From CAZFYZ01 sp964523735 (lineage in GTDB: Bacteria; Armatimonadota; UBA5829): a stretch of 46,303 bases of DNA. The first letter of the stretch is position 1; every line of letters begins with the position of its first letter. Shown one piece after another: positions 1 through 6,763 of this stretch. A program made the translations under genes and the position numbers. The notes beneath the pieces were generated by a model, which saw only the letters and a program-made list of their open reading frames with translations, made no database searches and had not been told where the DNA came from. The DNA lies in assembly GCA_964523735.1 (NCBI GenBank), contig CAZFYZ010000016.1, forward strand, positions 1 through 46,303. The letters are read 5' to 3'.

Positions 1-2
1 CC

Positions 3-1088
3 CACCCGGCCGATGTGCGCGTGGCCGACTTCGTCCGGTTCACGCTCGAGGACATGCGAGGCTCGATCCTGGACGTGCTCTACAACGCGCTCGACGCCAT
101 CGCCAAAGGCTTCTCGGTGATGGAGCTGAACTACAAGCTCCTCGATCAGGGGCCTTACCAGGGCATGCTCGGCCTGGCCTCGATCAAGTCCAAGGACCCA
201 TCGACCTTCGTCTTCGACACCGACGAGTTCCTCAACATCCGCTCGCTGCGACGCACGGGCCTCGGAGGTTGCACCCGCGCGCTCCCCCTCACTTCAGGAG
301 GGGGCTGGGGGGAGGTTCCCCGGGGCCGGGGCGAAGAGACACTGCCCCGCGACAAGTTCGTGATCTACACCTACAACCCGCGCTACGAGTCGCCATACGG
401 CACATCGGACCTGCGAGCGGCCTACAAGCACTACTGGTCCAAAGACATCCTGATCCGGTTCATGAACGTCTACCTGGAAAAGTATGGCTCCCCGACCGCC
501 AAGGGCAGCTACAAGCGCGGCACGCCCAGATCGGCCCAGCAGGAGTTGCTCAAGGTCCTGGACCGCATCCAGCAGGAAACCGCGATCGTGATCCCTGACG
601 ATGTCCAGGTCGAGCTGATGGAAGCCCACCGAGGCGGGGAGGCAGGCTACATCCAGGCCATCGAGTTCCACGACAAGCAGATAGCCAAATCGATCCTCTG
701 GCAAACGCTCGTGATCGACGAGGGCACCCGCGTCGGCAGCTTCGCCCTGGCTAAGATCCATCTCGACGTGCTCAAGATGTGCCTGCAGAAGCTCAAGCGC
801 GACCTCGAGGAGACCGTAATGCGCGAGCAAGTGATCCGCCCGCTCGTGGACTACAACTTCGGCCAACCGTTGGGCCGTGGTATAGGCACGTTGGGGAGGG
901 ATTTGAAATCCCTCCCCAACGTGCGGCTGTCCTACCCGACCTTCACCCTGGGTCCGCTCGAAGACAAGGACGTGGAATCGCTCGCCGGCATCATCACCAA
1001 GCTTGTTTCGGGCGAGATCATCAGGCCGGACGAAGGGTGGATACGGGAGTGTCTGGGGTTGCCAAGTGCGGCGAAAAGCACAGGTTGA
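3..1088 (+). CDS. Mu-like phage portal protein (DUF935), 5' end outside the window
   Basis: The portal forms the dodecameric ring at one capsid vertex through which DNA is packaged. The reading frame is open from base 3, so the GTG at 15 is probably internal and the N-terminal part (by family length, roughly a hundred residues or more) lies upstream. Family-type features are the early 'ALDAIAKGFSVMEL' stretch, 'PRDKFVIYTYNPRYESPYG' near 346-402, and 'RPLVDYNFG' near 837-863. Two stretches look foreign to the family: a Gly/Arg/Pro-rich insert at about 265-340 and a short insert at 881-923 made by a perfect palindrome. Both keep the frame open. It is followed by the capsid protease and other head genes, with a DUF3800 gene on the other strand between. 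Family call is from sequence memory; no alignment was run. Confidence 0.85.
   Translation, partial: HPADVRVADFVRFTLEDMRGSILDVLYNALDAIAKGFSVMELNYKLLDQGPYQGMLGLASIKSKDPSTFVFDTDEFLNIRSLRRTGLGGCTRALPLTSGGGWGEVPRGRGEETLPRDKFVIYTYNPRYESPYGTSDLRAAYKHYWSKDILIRFMNVYLEKYGSPTAKGSYKRGTPRSAQQELLKVLDRIQQETAIVIPDDVQVELMEAHRGGEAGYIQAIEFHDKQIAKSILWQTLVIDEGTRVGSFALAKIHLDVLKMCLQKLKRDLEETVMREQVIRPLVDYNFGQPLGRGIGTLGRDLKSLPNVRLSYPTFTLGPLEDKDVESLAGIITKLVSGEIIRPDEGWIRECLGLPSAAKSTG
281..325. repeat. G/C-rich hairpin element inside the portal gene
   Basis: A 7-bp stem (284-290 with 298-304, loop 291-297) is followed by a G-rich run. It resembles the C-run/G-run elements at 14334-14480. It is translated as a Ser/Gly/Arg/Pro-rich linker just before the conserved 'LPRDKF' stretch, so it looks like a dispersed repeat that entered the gene in frame. 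Confidence 0.5.
887..923. repeat. Perfect 37-bp palindrome inside the portal gene
   Basis: Two exact 18-bp arms (887-904 and 906-923) flank a single central base. The palindrome is read in frame as part of a stretch of about 14 residues between the conserved 'DYNFG' and 'LSYPTF' segments, where the family normally has no insert. Codon third positions alone would not give perfect arm symmetry, so a mobile or REP-like palindromic element is likely. Confidence 0.75.
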
Positions 1089-1143
1089 CACGGGAGCATA
1101 GTGTGGTATACTGAGATTGGCGGCGTAAGTCCTGCGTCAACCG

Positions 1144-1162
1144 TGCCACCGGAAGGGTGGCA
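1144..1162. terminator. Possible hairpin between convergent genes
   Basis: A 7-bp perfect stem (1144-1150 with 1156-1162, loop GGAAG) lies between the end of the portal gene and the end of the opposing DUF3800 gene. No T-run follows on either strand, so a terminator role is only a guess. Two copies of AAGCTAG follow at about 1164-1181. Confidence 0.25.
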
Positions 1163-1177
1163 TAAGCTAGCTCTAAG

Positions 1178-1855
1178 CTAGCCGGCCGCAGGGGGTCGCC
1201 GTTTCTGTGTACCCTCCGCGAAGAACAGCCTCTTACGATCCACGAGGACGTCTCTTAAGTGCATGAGCCCCGTCTTGTCTTGATGCTCATAGCTTCGGAA
1301 TGCAGCGTTTGATGCCATGTCTGCAGCCTGGATGCCGAGACACTCGCGTGAGTCCAGGTAACTGAAGCTCACGTCTACCGACGAGTCCAGCTCGCACAGC
1401 AGTTTGATGCGCAGGTACTCACTCAAGCTGTTTCCAGAGGCTACCTTGATCGTCCGCGAGTCCAGGTTCACCGTGACATGCCGCAGTCTTCGCATCATCG
1501 GCACAAGAAGAAGTCCAACTGCATAGTTGTAGAGTATGTTGGTGTCGCGCCGCAGTTCCGGCTTCACTCGTTGCTTGTCTATCACAATGTAGTGTAGAGA
1601 ACAGGGGACCTTAGAGAGGCGGCTACAGAACTCGTCTCTCAGGGTCGGCTGAGTGTTGGACGCCTTCAGTTCCACCTCGGCTGGCAGGCGAATGCTCATC
1701 TTGAACTTCCTCACACAGCGCTTCAGCCTCGAAGCACTTGTTGCGGGAGTCGCCAGAGCGGCTATCACGAAGTAGCGCGACCCGCCCTTGCCGAACCCAA
1801 GGTCGCCCGACTCATCGATGTAGATAACCGTACTATCCGATTGCTCACCCGTCAC
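1178..1855 (-). CDS. DUF3800 family protein
   Basis: A 225-aa protein whose N-terminus 'VIYIDESGDLGF' is the hallmark of DUF3800. The family is predicted to have an RNase H-like fold with acidic active-site residues, and is common in phages, mobile elements and defence regions; its reaction is unknown. Further family-type features are a central 'NLDSRT' strand and a late 'LGIQAADMASNAAFRSYE' helix with the last conserved Asp. It lies on the strand opposite the head genes, between portal and protease, so it looks like a cargo (moron) gene. The GTG start sits about six bases downstream of a good -10 element, so the message may be leaderless. Family call is firm; function is not known. Confidence 0.8.
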   Translation of the reverse strand: MTGEQSDSTVIYIDESGDLGFGKGGSRYFVIAALATPATSASRLKRCVRKFKMSIRLPAEVELKASNTQPTLRDEFCSRLSKVPCSLHYIVIDKQRVKPELRRDTNILYNYAVGLLLVPMMRRLRHVTVNLDSRTIKVASGNSLSEYLRIKLLCELDSSVDVSFSYLDSRECLGIQAADMASNAAFRSYEHQDKTGLMHLRDVLVDRKRLFFAEGTQKRRPPAAG

Positions 1856-1861
1856 ACCCGA

Positions 1862-1891
1862 ATTCTAGCACACGCAAATATAGCGCATCAA
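1862..1891 (-). promoter_or_regulatory. Promoter of the DUF3800 gene, possibly leaderless
   Basis: On the minus strand TTGATG (1891-1886) and TAGAAT (1867-1862) are 18 bp apart. The GTG start at 1855 follows the -10 by six bases, about where transcription would begin. No ribosome binding site can be seen in front of it. Confidence 0.5.
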
Positions 1892-1907
1892 TAGAGAGGA
1901 GAATGCT

Positions 1908-2672
1908 ATGCCCACCACCATCGAACGCCACGCCAAACTCTTCGAAGCCGGCAGCTACCCCGACCGCGGGATCGAGATCACGGAGGATGACCTCGACCGC
2001 ATCGCCGGAGCCACTGCCGAAGCACCCATTCGAATCGAACACACCTCCACGCCATTCGACGGCGCGCTGGGGGTGCTCAAGTCAGTCTACCGCAAGGGCC
2101 GAGAACTCTTCGGCAAGCTCTGCTTCACCAAGGCTGCGTGGGAACTCGTCAAGGCCGCGAACGCCCGCCGCCTATCGGTCGCGATCAGGAAAGACCTGAG
2201 CGGCATCGCCGAGGTCTCCCTCGTCCGCGAGCCACGCATCGCCGACGCCGCAGTGTTCTCGGAGGAGAACGTGAGGATTACCAGCGATGCAGAGATCCTG
2301 CTTGACGCAGAGTTCTCTGACGACCCGATCCAACCAGCCAAGCCGGACGCCGAGGTTCTGCGTCTCCGCCGCCAGCTCATCGACCGCGACGCCGACGCCA
2401 GGATCGATGATCTCAAGCGCGCCGGCAAGCTCGCTCCGGCAGCCGAGGTCTTCGCCCGTGCGATCCTGACATCAGGCGACGCAAGCGTCATCACATTCGG
2501 CGGCAGCGCGACTCCAGTCAGCGAGGTCTTCCTCTGGTTCCTTCAGTCGCAGCCCAAGGTGATCGAGTTCGCCGAACTAGCCACCGCCGACGCCGCGCCC
2601 ACTGACGAACCCGAGCTCTTCACCAAACTCGGCATCACATCAGACCAAGTGGACCGCCACAGAGGCAGATAG
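1908..2672 (+). CDS. Phage capsid maturation protease (Mu gpI-like)
   Basis: A 254-aa protein that matches Mu I-type prohead proteases, which cleave the scaffold and capsid N-termini during head assembly. Visible family features are 'ITEDDLDRIA' near residues 23-32, 'PIRIEHTSTPFDGALG' near 39-54 with the likely catalytic His, 'GRELFGKLCFTKAAWELV', and 'LSVAIRKDLSGIAEVSLVREPR' near 90-110 with the likely Ser. The C-terminal half is acidic and helical, as expected of a fused scaffold segment. An AGAGGAGA ribosome binding site fixes the ATG start. It lies between the portal and the capsid genes, the usual order. Confidence 0.82.
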   Translation: MPTTIERHAKLFEAGSYPDRGIEITEDDLDRIAGATAEAPIRIEHTSTPFDGALGVLKSVYRKGRELFGKLCFTKAAWELVKAANARRLSVAIRKDLSGIAEVSLVREPRIADAAVFSEENVRITSDAEILLDAEFSDDPIQPAKPDAEVLRLRRQLIDRDADARIDDLKRAGKLAPAAEVFARAILTSGDASVITFGGSATPVSEVFLWFLQSQPKVIEFAELATADAAPTDEPELFTKLGITSDQVDRHRGR

Positions 2673-2686
2673 GAAGTCCCTTCCGG

Positions 2687-2720
2687 ACTCTCCACTCTCC
2701 ACTTTCCACTCTCCACTCCC
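2687..2720. repeat. Heptanucleotide array ahead of the next phage gene
   Basis: Nearly five tandem 7-nt units of the type ACTCTCC (one ACTTTCC) end seven bases before the AAGGAGGA ribosome binding site of the gene at 2733. Same 7-nt period as the other intergenic arrays in this window, with a different unit sequence. Confidence 0.85.
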
Positions 2721-2732
2721 AAGGAGGAAGCT

Positions 2733-3122
2733 ATGACCAAATCACTCAATTCTCTGCCCGTCCAGACCTACGTCAGGTCCCGAGCGAACACGATCGTGGA
2801 GGATATTGCGGGTGATTCCAGCGGCAGTATCGCGTTGAACCTGGACAGGCCCAGCGACCTGACTCTGATCGTGATCTCAGACCCGGCCGAGGGCACACCG
2901 ACGTTCTTCACCGCGGCGATCGGCCGTGTCCCGACGATGTCGGACTTCGACATCATCATCTCGCCAACCACCACCGACCTCGTCAAGCCCGCGCACAAGG
3001 TCACGATACACGTGCCCGCGATGCAGGGGAATCTCTACTGGAAAGGCTTCGGCGGAGACACCGTCGAGCAAGCCTTCGGCGTCAGCAGCCTCTCGAGGCT
3101 GATCGTGGCGATAGATCAGTAA
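2733..3122 (+). CDS. Small phage head-region protein, function unknown
   Basis: A 129-aa protein with no family that I recognise. It is predicted mostly beta, with no signal peptide or membrane segment, and short Ser/Thr-rich strands such as 'DLTLIVISDP' and 'HKVTIHVPA'. A strong AAGGAGGA site precedes its ATG. Its place between the capsid protease and the decoration-type gene suggests a head decoration or minor structural protein; that is inference from position only. Confidence 0.6.
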   Translation: MTKSLNSLPVQTYVRSRANTIVEDIAGDSSGSIALNLDRPSDLTLIVISDPAEGTPTFFTAAIGRVPTMSDFDIIISPTTTDLVKPAHKVTIHVPAMQGNLYWKGFGGDTVEQAFGVSSLSRLIVAIDQ

Positions 3123-3146
3123 GGCGGCTCCATAGTCTGCCACCAT

Positions 3147-3605
3147 TCACGAACTGCTAGCGGAGCCCGTACCGAGCGTTCGCCATAGCGCACCTGATGC
3201 CCAGCCCACCACCGAAGGCATCATGAAGCGCATCCCTTCGTAGAGGCCAACGTGCAGCCTGTGGATACGAATATGCGACCGCAAAAGCGCAAACGGATCG
3301 CCCAACATGGCGACACAGGCCACCGACAACACGGCAGCCATGAGCACGTATGTGCAGGGCGTCTCGAACGGCCATCTCCTGCCAACGTAGAACGCGGCTA
3401 CGGCTAGGCCAAGGCTGGCGACTAGAGCTCCCCTTACAGCCGTTGGTGGTGTCGTGCGATGGTGGAAAATGCTCGGCATCCAGCCGTCGAAGATCATTAC
3501 CGCAAAGCCTGCCGTGACCGCGACTGCCACGATCACGGCCACTATCGGAAGACGCTTCCTGTCTTCATCTGAGATATGTATCGGGATGGCATCCCAGTCG
3601 ATCAC
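3147..3605 (-). CDS. Small four-helix membrane protein, cargo gene in the prophage
   Basis: A 152-aa protein with a short charged N-terminus and four hydrophobic segments near residues 20-42, 59-79, 84-104 and 125-145. No family recognised. The start is a GTG; purine-rich GGAGGAAGG lies about 15 bases upstream. It is transcribed against the head genes and ends 24 bases beyond the end of the preceding + gene. Like the DUF3800 and 3830-4303 genes it appears to be a passenger within the structural operon. A membrane-acting exclusion function is possible but has no direct support. Confidence 0.6.
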   Translation of the reverse strand: MIDWDAIPIHISDEDRKRLPIVAVIVAVAVTAGFAVMIFDGWMPSIFHHRTTPPTAVRGALVASLGLAVAAFYVGRRWPFETPCTYVLMAAVLSVACVAMLGDPFALLRSHIRIHRLHVGLYEGMRFMMPSVVGWASGALWRTLGTGSASSS

Positions 3606-3625
3606 AGTGCTCGACCCACCTTCCT

Positions 3626-3762
3626 CCCTCCAGCTAACCTACCTGGAGGCCCGTCGGATCTCAAACCTCCGACCTCAGCCTCGAATCTCGAACTTCATCC
3701 CTCCAGGTATCCTACCTGGAGGCTGGTCGGATCTCAACCCTCCGACCTCTGACCTCAATCCC
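3626..3762. repeat. Two tandem 73-bp units, each with two hairpins
   Basis: Units begin at 3626 and 3699. Each has an inverted repeat of about 9 bp with a 3-nt loop (3701-3709 with 3713-3721 is perfect; the first copy has one mismatch), then a second hairpin with arms GTCGGA and TCCGAC, then loosely 7-nt-periodic CCTCAGC/GACCTCT-type sequence. The array leads into the ribosome binding site of the truncated gene at 3778. Confidence 0.75.
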
Positions 3763-3777
3763 GAAAGGAGGCATATC

Positions 3778-3873
3778 ATGACCGCAACCACAACCGCAAG
3801 AGAAGCAAAGCGCAAGGACGGACAGATCATCAGCTACCCGACCGCCGCCGAACAACCCCGCCGAGGATCGTGA
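3778..3873 (+). pseudogene. Truncated duplicate of the decoration-type gene 5' end
   Basis: The first 24 codons and the ribosome binding site (3762-3850) closely match 4373-4461, the start of the intact gene at 4389, with only a few substitutions and a small indel. After 'SYPTAA' the frame runs into unrelated sequence and stops after 31 codons. The likely history is partial duplication of the gene start together with insertion of the minus-strand membrane-protein gene between the copies. The remnant keeps a good initiation site and could still be translated as a short peptide. Confidence 0.8.
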
Positions 3874-4303
3874 TTGCTGCTGGTAGCGGAGCGGACAGAG
3901 CCGCGCCGACTACACAGAAGGGCACTGATATGATCGGCGGCATCTCGAGCCCTTGTGGCTGTACGAACGGTTGACTTATCAGAAGCACTACTGCAAGTGC
4001 CGCACACCAGCCAACCCATGCGCCAACGAACCCGATCGTCCGGCCTCGCGTCAGGCCGTAGAGGAATGCGCCACCGAGCAGAACCACAAAGCCGGCAAGC
4101 GCAGCACCCATGAGGATAAAGACGCCTTGAGGCGTGGGGCTAGCTGAAGGAGATGCCAGTCGGTCATACGACGAGCCAGCCACAGCTCTGGCTACTAGCT
4201 CTTGAGCGAGCCAGCTTGCGAGCGCGCAGGTCAAGCCTACGCCAAACACCTCGACCATCATTCCGATGTTCGTGGTTGTGTTTGCCCGATTCGCACTCTC
4301 CAT
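3830..4303 (-). CDS. Small four-helix membrane protein inserted at a duplicated gene start
   Basis: A 157-aa protein from an ATG preceded by GGGAAGGGAA; the open frame extends further upstream but without a better start. Hydrophobic segments lie near residues 12-33, 50-73, 84-105 and 117-142. No family recognised. Its last codons and stop fall inside the duplicated remnant of the decoration-type gene on the other strand, so the ancestral C-terminus may have been replaced at insertion. General design (four helices, small, minus strand, cargo position) resembles the gene at 3147-3605, but I see no clear sequence identity between them. Confidence 0.6.
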   Translation of the reverse strand: MESANRANTTTNIGMMVEVFGVGLTCALASWLAQELVARAVAGSSYDRLASPSASPTPQGVFILMGAALAGFVVLLGGAFLYGLTRGRTIGFVGAWVGWCAALAVVLLISQPFVQPQGLEMPPIISVPFCVVGAALSAPLPAAITILGGVVRRRSGS

Positions 4304-4330
4304 TTCGTTCCCTTCCCGTTGTTTCGGGGT

Positions 4331-4372
4331 CACCCGACACCCGACACCTAACACCTGTCACCCAACACCCAA
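4331..4372. repeat. Heptanucleotide array, six units
   Basis: Six exact 7-nt steps of CACCCGA, CACCTAA, CACCTGT or CACCCAA type, ending one base before the CGAAAGGAG ribosome binding site of the intact gene at 4389. Confidence 0.85.
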
Positions 4373-4388
4373 CCGAAAGGAGCATACC

Positions 4389-4805
4389 ATGACCGCAACC
4401 ACCACCGCAAGAGAAGCAAAGCGCAAGGACGGGCAGATCATCAGCTACCCGATCGCCGCCGTCAAGATCCCCAAGGGCGCGCTGGTCTCGATCAACGCTG
4501 CCGGCTACGCCACCAACGCAACCGACGCCGCCGGCGAGACCTTCGCCGGAGTCGCCTACGAGACAGTAGATAATTCGGCGGGCAGCGCCGGAGACCTCTC
4601 GATCCGCGTGGAGACCGGCGGCACGTTCGTCTTCGTCGATGGCGGAGGCAACGGCGCACAGACCGATGTCGGCGTGGAGTTCAAGATCGTCGACAACCAG
4701 ACCGTCACCGACGCCGCTACGACCAACAACCTCAAAGCCGGCATCGCGGTCGAGTCCATCTCCGCCTCCCTCGTCCGCATCCGCATCAACCGCTACGCAA
4801 GCTAG
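4389..4805 (+). CDS. Phage capsid decoration-type protein (DUF2190-like)
   Basis: A 138-aa beta-rich protein: a short basic N-terminus 'AREAKRKDGQIISYP', then 'KIPKGALVSINAAGYA', 'GETFAGVAYETVDN' and a repeated Gly/Val/Thr pattern that fits the DUF2190 group of small head proteins placed just before the major capsid gene. Such proteins are thought to stabilise capsids as trimers. The ATG follows CCGAAAGGAG. The longer open frame from 4266 runs through the repeat array and is rejected. A truncated copy of its first 24 codons lies 611 bp upstream. Confidence 0.65.
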   Translation: MTATTTAREAKRKDGQIISYPIAAVKIPKGALVSINAAGYATNATDAAGETFAGVAYETVDNSAGSAGDLSIRVETGGTFVFVDGGGNGAQTDVGVEFKIVDNQTVTDAATTNNLKAGIAVESISASLVRIRINRYAS

Positions 4806-4816
4806 AACCCAGTTCT

Positions 4817-4893
4817 GAGTTATGAGTGTTGAGTTTTGAGTTGCCTCCGCAGCCATCCCCCAACTCATAACTCAAAACTCAAAACTCAAAACC
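4817..4893. repeat. Paired inverted heptanucleotide arrays
   Basis: Left arm 4817-4844 has units GAGTTAT, GAGTGTT, GAGTTTT, GAGTTGC; right arm 4862-4893 has AACTCAT and three AACTCAA. The arms are complementary and can form a long stem over a 17-nt loop. The array ends ahead of the ribosome binding site of the major capsid gene. Confidence 0.85.
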
Positions 4894-4915
4894 ATTCGAC
4901 CGAAAGGAGAACCTC

Positions 4916-5818
4916 ATGCCCCTCACCAAATCCGACATCCCGCACCTTCTCGAAGACGGGCTCAAGACCGTGTTCTTCGAGGCGCTCGACGCCACTATCG
5001 GCGACTACGAGCGCATCGCCACCATCGTCCCATCAGAGAGTGACGAAGAGAGCTACCCCTGGCTTGGCGCCGTTCCGACCATGCGCGAGTTCAAGGACGA
5101 GCGCATGCCCCTCGGGCTGCTGGAGCACAGCTACACCATCAAGAACAAGACCTGGGAGTCATCGATCGCCATCGAACGAGCCGCCATTGAGGACGACAAG
5201 TACGGCGCCATCAAGCTCCGTGTCCAGTCCCTGGCTCGCGAGGCCAAGCGGCACATCGATGAACTCGTGGTAACACTCCTCAAGAACGGCTTCGCGGCGG
5301 CCTGCTACGATGGCCAGTTCTTCTTCGACACCGACCACAGCGAGGGCGAGTCCGGCACCCAGTCCAACAAGGGGACCACGGCTCTCTCGGCCACCTCGCT
5401 CCAGGCCGCGATCACCGCGATGATGAAGTTCAAGGACGATCGCGGGCGGCTGCTGGGCGTGTCGCCTGACCTGCTCGTGGTGCCGCCGGACCTTCAGTGG
5501 ACCGCGATGGAGCTGCTGGAGTCCACCTACTGGCCGGGCCAGCAGTCGGACAACAAGATCGCGTCCAACGTGCTCAAGGGCAAGCTGGACATCCTGGTCT
5601 CGCCGTATCTCACGGACTCCAACGACTGGTTCGTGCTCTCGACCAGGGGCGTGGTCAAGCCGGTCCTGCTGCAGTCCCGTACGCCGATTGAATTCGCGGC
5701 GCTCGAGGCTGACTCCGAGTCCGGCTTCCTGCGCGACCAGTTCATCTACGGCGTCCGCGCCCGTTACAACGCCGGCTACGGCCTCTGGCAAATGGCCTAC
5801 GGCAGCCAGGTGGCGTAG
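4916..5818 (+). CDS. Phage major capsid protein (Mu gpT-like)
   Basis: A 300-aa protein with the layout of Mu T-type major head proteins (HK97 fold): N-terminal helix 'LLEDGLKTVFFEAL', then 'YPWLGAVPTMREFKDER', 'YTIKNKTWESSIAIERAAIEDDKYG' near residues 72-96, a loop 'FFDTDHSEGESGTQSN', and 'LLVVPPDLQWTAMELL' and 'DWFVLSTRG' near the C-terminus. Length is close to the family's usual 300-310 aa. A GAAAGGAGA site precedes the ATG. It is the best-defined phage gene in the window and establishes the Mu-like head type. Confidence 0.9.
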   Translation: MPLTKSDIPHLLEDGLKTVFFEALDATIGDYERIATIVPSESDEESYPWLGAVPTMREFKDERMPLGLLEHSYTIKNKTWESSIAIERAAIEDDKYGAIKLRVQSLAREAKRHIDELVVTLLKNGFAAACYDGQFFFDTDHSEGESGTQSNKGTTALSATSLQAAITAMMKFKDDRGRLLGVSPDLLVVPPDLQWTAMELLESTYWPGQQSDNKIASNVLKGKLDILVSPYLTDSNDWFVLSTRGVVKPVLLQSRTPIEFAALEADSESGFLRDQFIYGVRARYNAGYGLWQMAYGSQVA

Positions 5819-5820
5819 CA

Positions 5821-5881
5821 GATAGCTGATGGTCTGATGGCGGATAGCCCGTCTATCCGCCATCCGCTATCCGCCATCGAC
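5821..5881. repeat. Inverted heptanucleotide arrays
   Basis: Units GATAGCT, GATGGTC, TGATGGC, GGATAGC are followed after five bases by TATCCGC, CATCCGC, TATCCGC, CATCGAC. An 11-bp stem forms between 5836-5846 and either 5854-5864 or 5868-5878. It lies between the major capsid gene and the ribosome binding site of the next gene. Confidence 0.85.
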
Positions 5882-5896
5882 AACCGGAGGTTCCCA

Positions 5897-6322
5897 ATGC
5901 CCATCACCCTAACCACCGCCGATGTCAAGCGCAAGGCGATGGTCACAACCAGCGACCACGACAGCTCGATCGCGTCTCTAATCGCCGAGATGCAGCCCGC
6001 GTTGGAATACTCGATCACGGACGCCTACCTCACGTCATCCGACACCAACCTCCAGGCGGCGCTCAAGCTCGGCATGCTGGAGATCATCACGGGCGAACTC
6101 CTCGAACAACTCAGGCGCGAGACCGGCGCATCCGAGCAACTGGCCGTCGCCGGAGTCACCATCGGACCCGCCGCCCAGACCGGCGTCGAACTGATCCAGC
6201 AGGGGGCCACCCGCCTCGCGCCGTATCTCAAGAGCGCGCTACCGATGATGTCCGAGAACCTGCCTGCAAGCACGACCCAGGACGCGGAACCGGCATTCTC
6301 GACTGAAGAGGAGGTGTGGTAG
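5897..6322 (+). CDS. Phage head-tail connector-type protein
   Basis: A 141-aa protein, helical in the first 90 residues ('DHDSSIASLIAEMQPALEYSI' and 'ALKLGMLEIITGELLEQLRR'), with a Gly/Ala linker 'GVTIGPAAQTG' and an acidic tail. Size, helical design and position right after the major capsid gene fit the DUF1320/gp6-type connector that sits below the portal, but I see no diagnostic motif. ACCGGAGG precedes the ATG; a longer frame from 5837 is only the repeat array. Its stop is directly adjacent to the ATG of the next gene, so the two are coupled. Confidence 0.55.
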   Translation: MPITLTTADVKRKAMVTTSDHDSSIASLIAEMQPALEYSITDAYLTSSDTNLQAALKLGMLEIITGELLEQLRRETGASEQLAVAGVTIGPAAQTGVELIQQGATRLAPYLKSALPMMSENLPASTTQDAEPAFSTEEEVW

Positions 6323-6622
6323 ATGTCCATACTCAGCCGCATCGCCAAGGCTTTCCTTCGCTCCGGCGAGCAGTTCACGGTCGGCTCAAACACCTACCGC
6401 GGCGTCTTCTCGATCCTCTCAACCGGCACAATGCGCAACTACCTGGACGACCCGGAGGTCCTCGCGATCACGCACCCCGCCCTGATGCTCACAACCCAGG
6501 GCGACGCCGTCATCGCCGTCAACGACACCATCACCCGCGACGGGGTTACCTACACCGTCCTCCGCGTCTCGAACCACCGCCTCGCCGGCGTCCTCGCCGT
6601 CAAGATCGCCATTCTCGCCTGA
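6323..6622 (+). CDS. Phage head-tail joining-type protein
   Basis: A 99-aa, mostly beta protein: 'EQFTVGSNTYRGVFSIL' at the start, then 'TITRDGVTYTVLRVSN' and a hydrophobic C-terminal strand. The 'G..YTV' pattern close to the end is common in gpFII-like head-tail joining (stopper) proteins. Its ATG directly follows the stop of the connector gene (GAGGAGG lies within that gene's end). Tail genes would normally follow; instead a repeat array and lysis genes do. Confidence 0.55.
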   Translation: MSILSRIAKAFLRSGEQFTVGSNTYRGVFSILSTGTMRNYLDDPEVLAITHPALMLTTQGDAVIAVNDTITRDGVTYTVLRVSNHRLAGVLAVKIAILA

Positions 6623-6626
6623 CGGC

Positions 6627-6754
6627 GGGTGTTGGGTGTTAGGGACTAGGTGTTAGGGCCAAACATTGGCCCTTCCTAACACCTAAACACCCAAGACCTA
6701 CCACCCGAGAGGTCCCTTCCCTGACACCTGACACCCAACGCCCATCACCCAAGG
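6627..6754. repeat. Long complex heptanucleotide array with hairpin
   Basis: Three runs in strict 7-nt steps: 6627-6661 (GGGTGTT, GGGTGTT, AGGGACT, AGGTGTT, AGGGCCA), 6675-6709 (CCTAACA, CCTAAAC, ACCCAAG, ACCTACC, ACCCGAG) and 6721-6754 (CTGACAC twice, CCAACGC, CCATCAC). The first two are complementary: a 15-nt arm from 6648 pairs with sequence ending at 6684. This fills the place where tail genes would be expected. Confidence 0.8.
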
Positions 6755-6763
6755 AGGAACTCC

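Noticed and set aside
294..1091. 265-aa open frame on the minus strand across the portal gene
   Set aside because: It is the mirror of a GC-rich coding gene, has no ribosome binding site and no recognisable domain.
1120..1180. Structured RNA or riboswitch between portal and DUF3800 genes
   Set aside because: One 7-bp stem and a small direct repeat do not match any RNA class that I can recall.
2687..6754. Repeat arrays as CRISPR
   Set aside because: Units are 7 nt with no spacers and no cas genes in the window.
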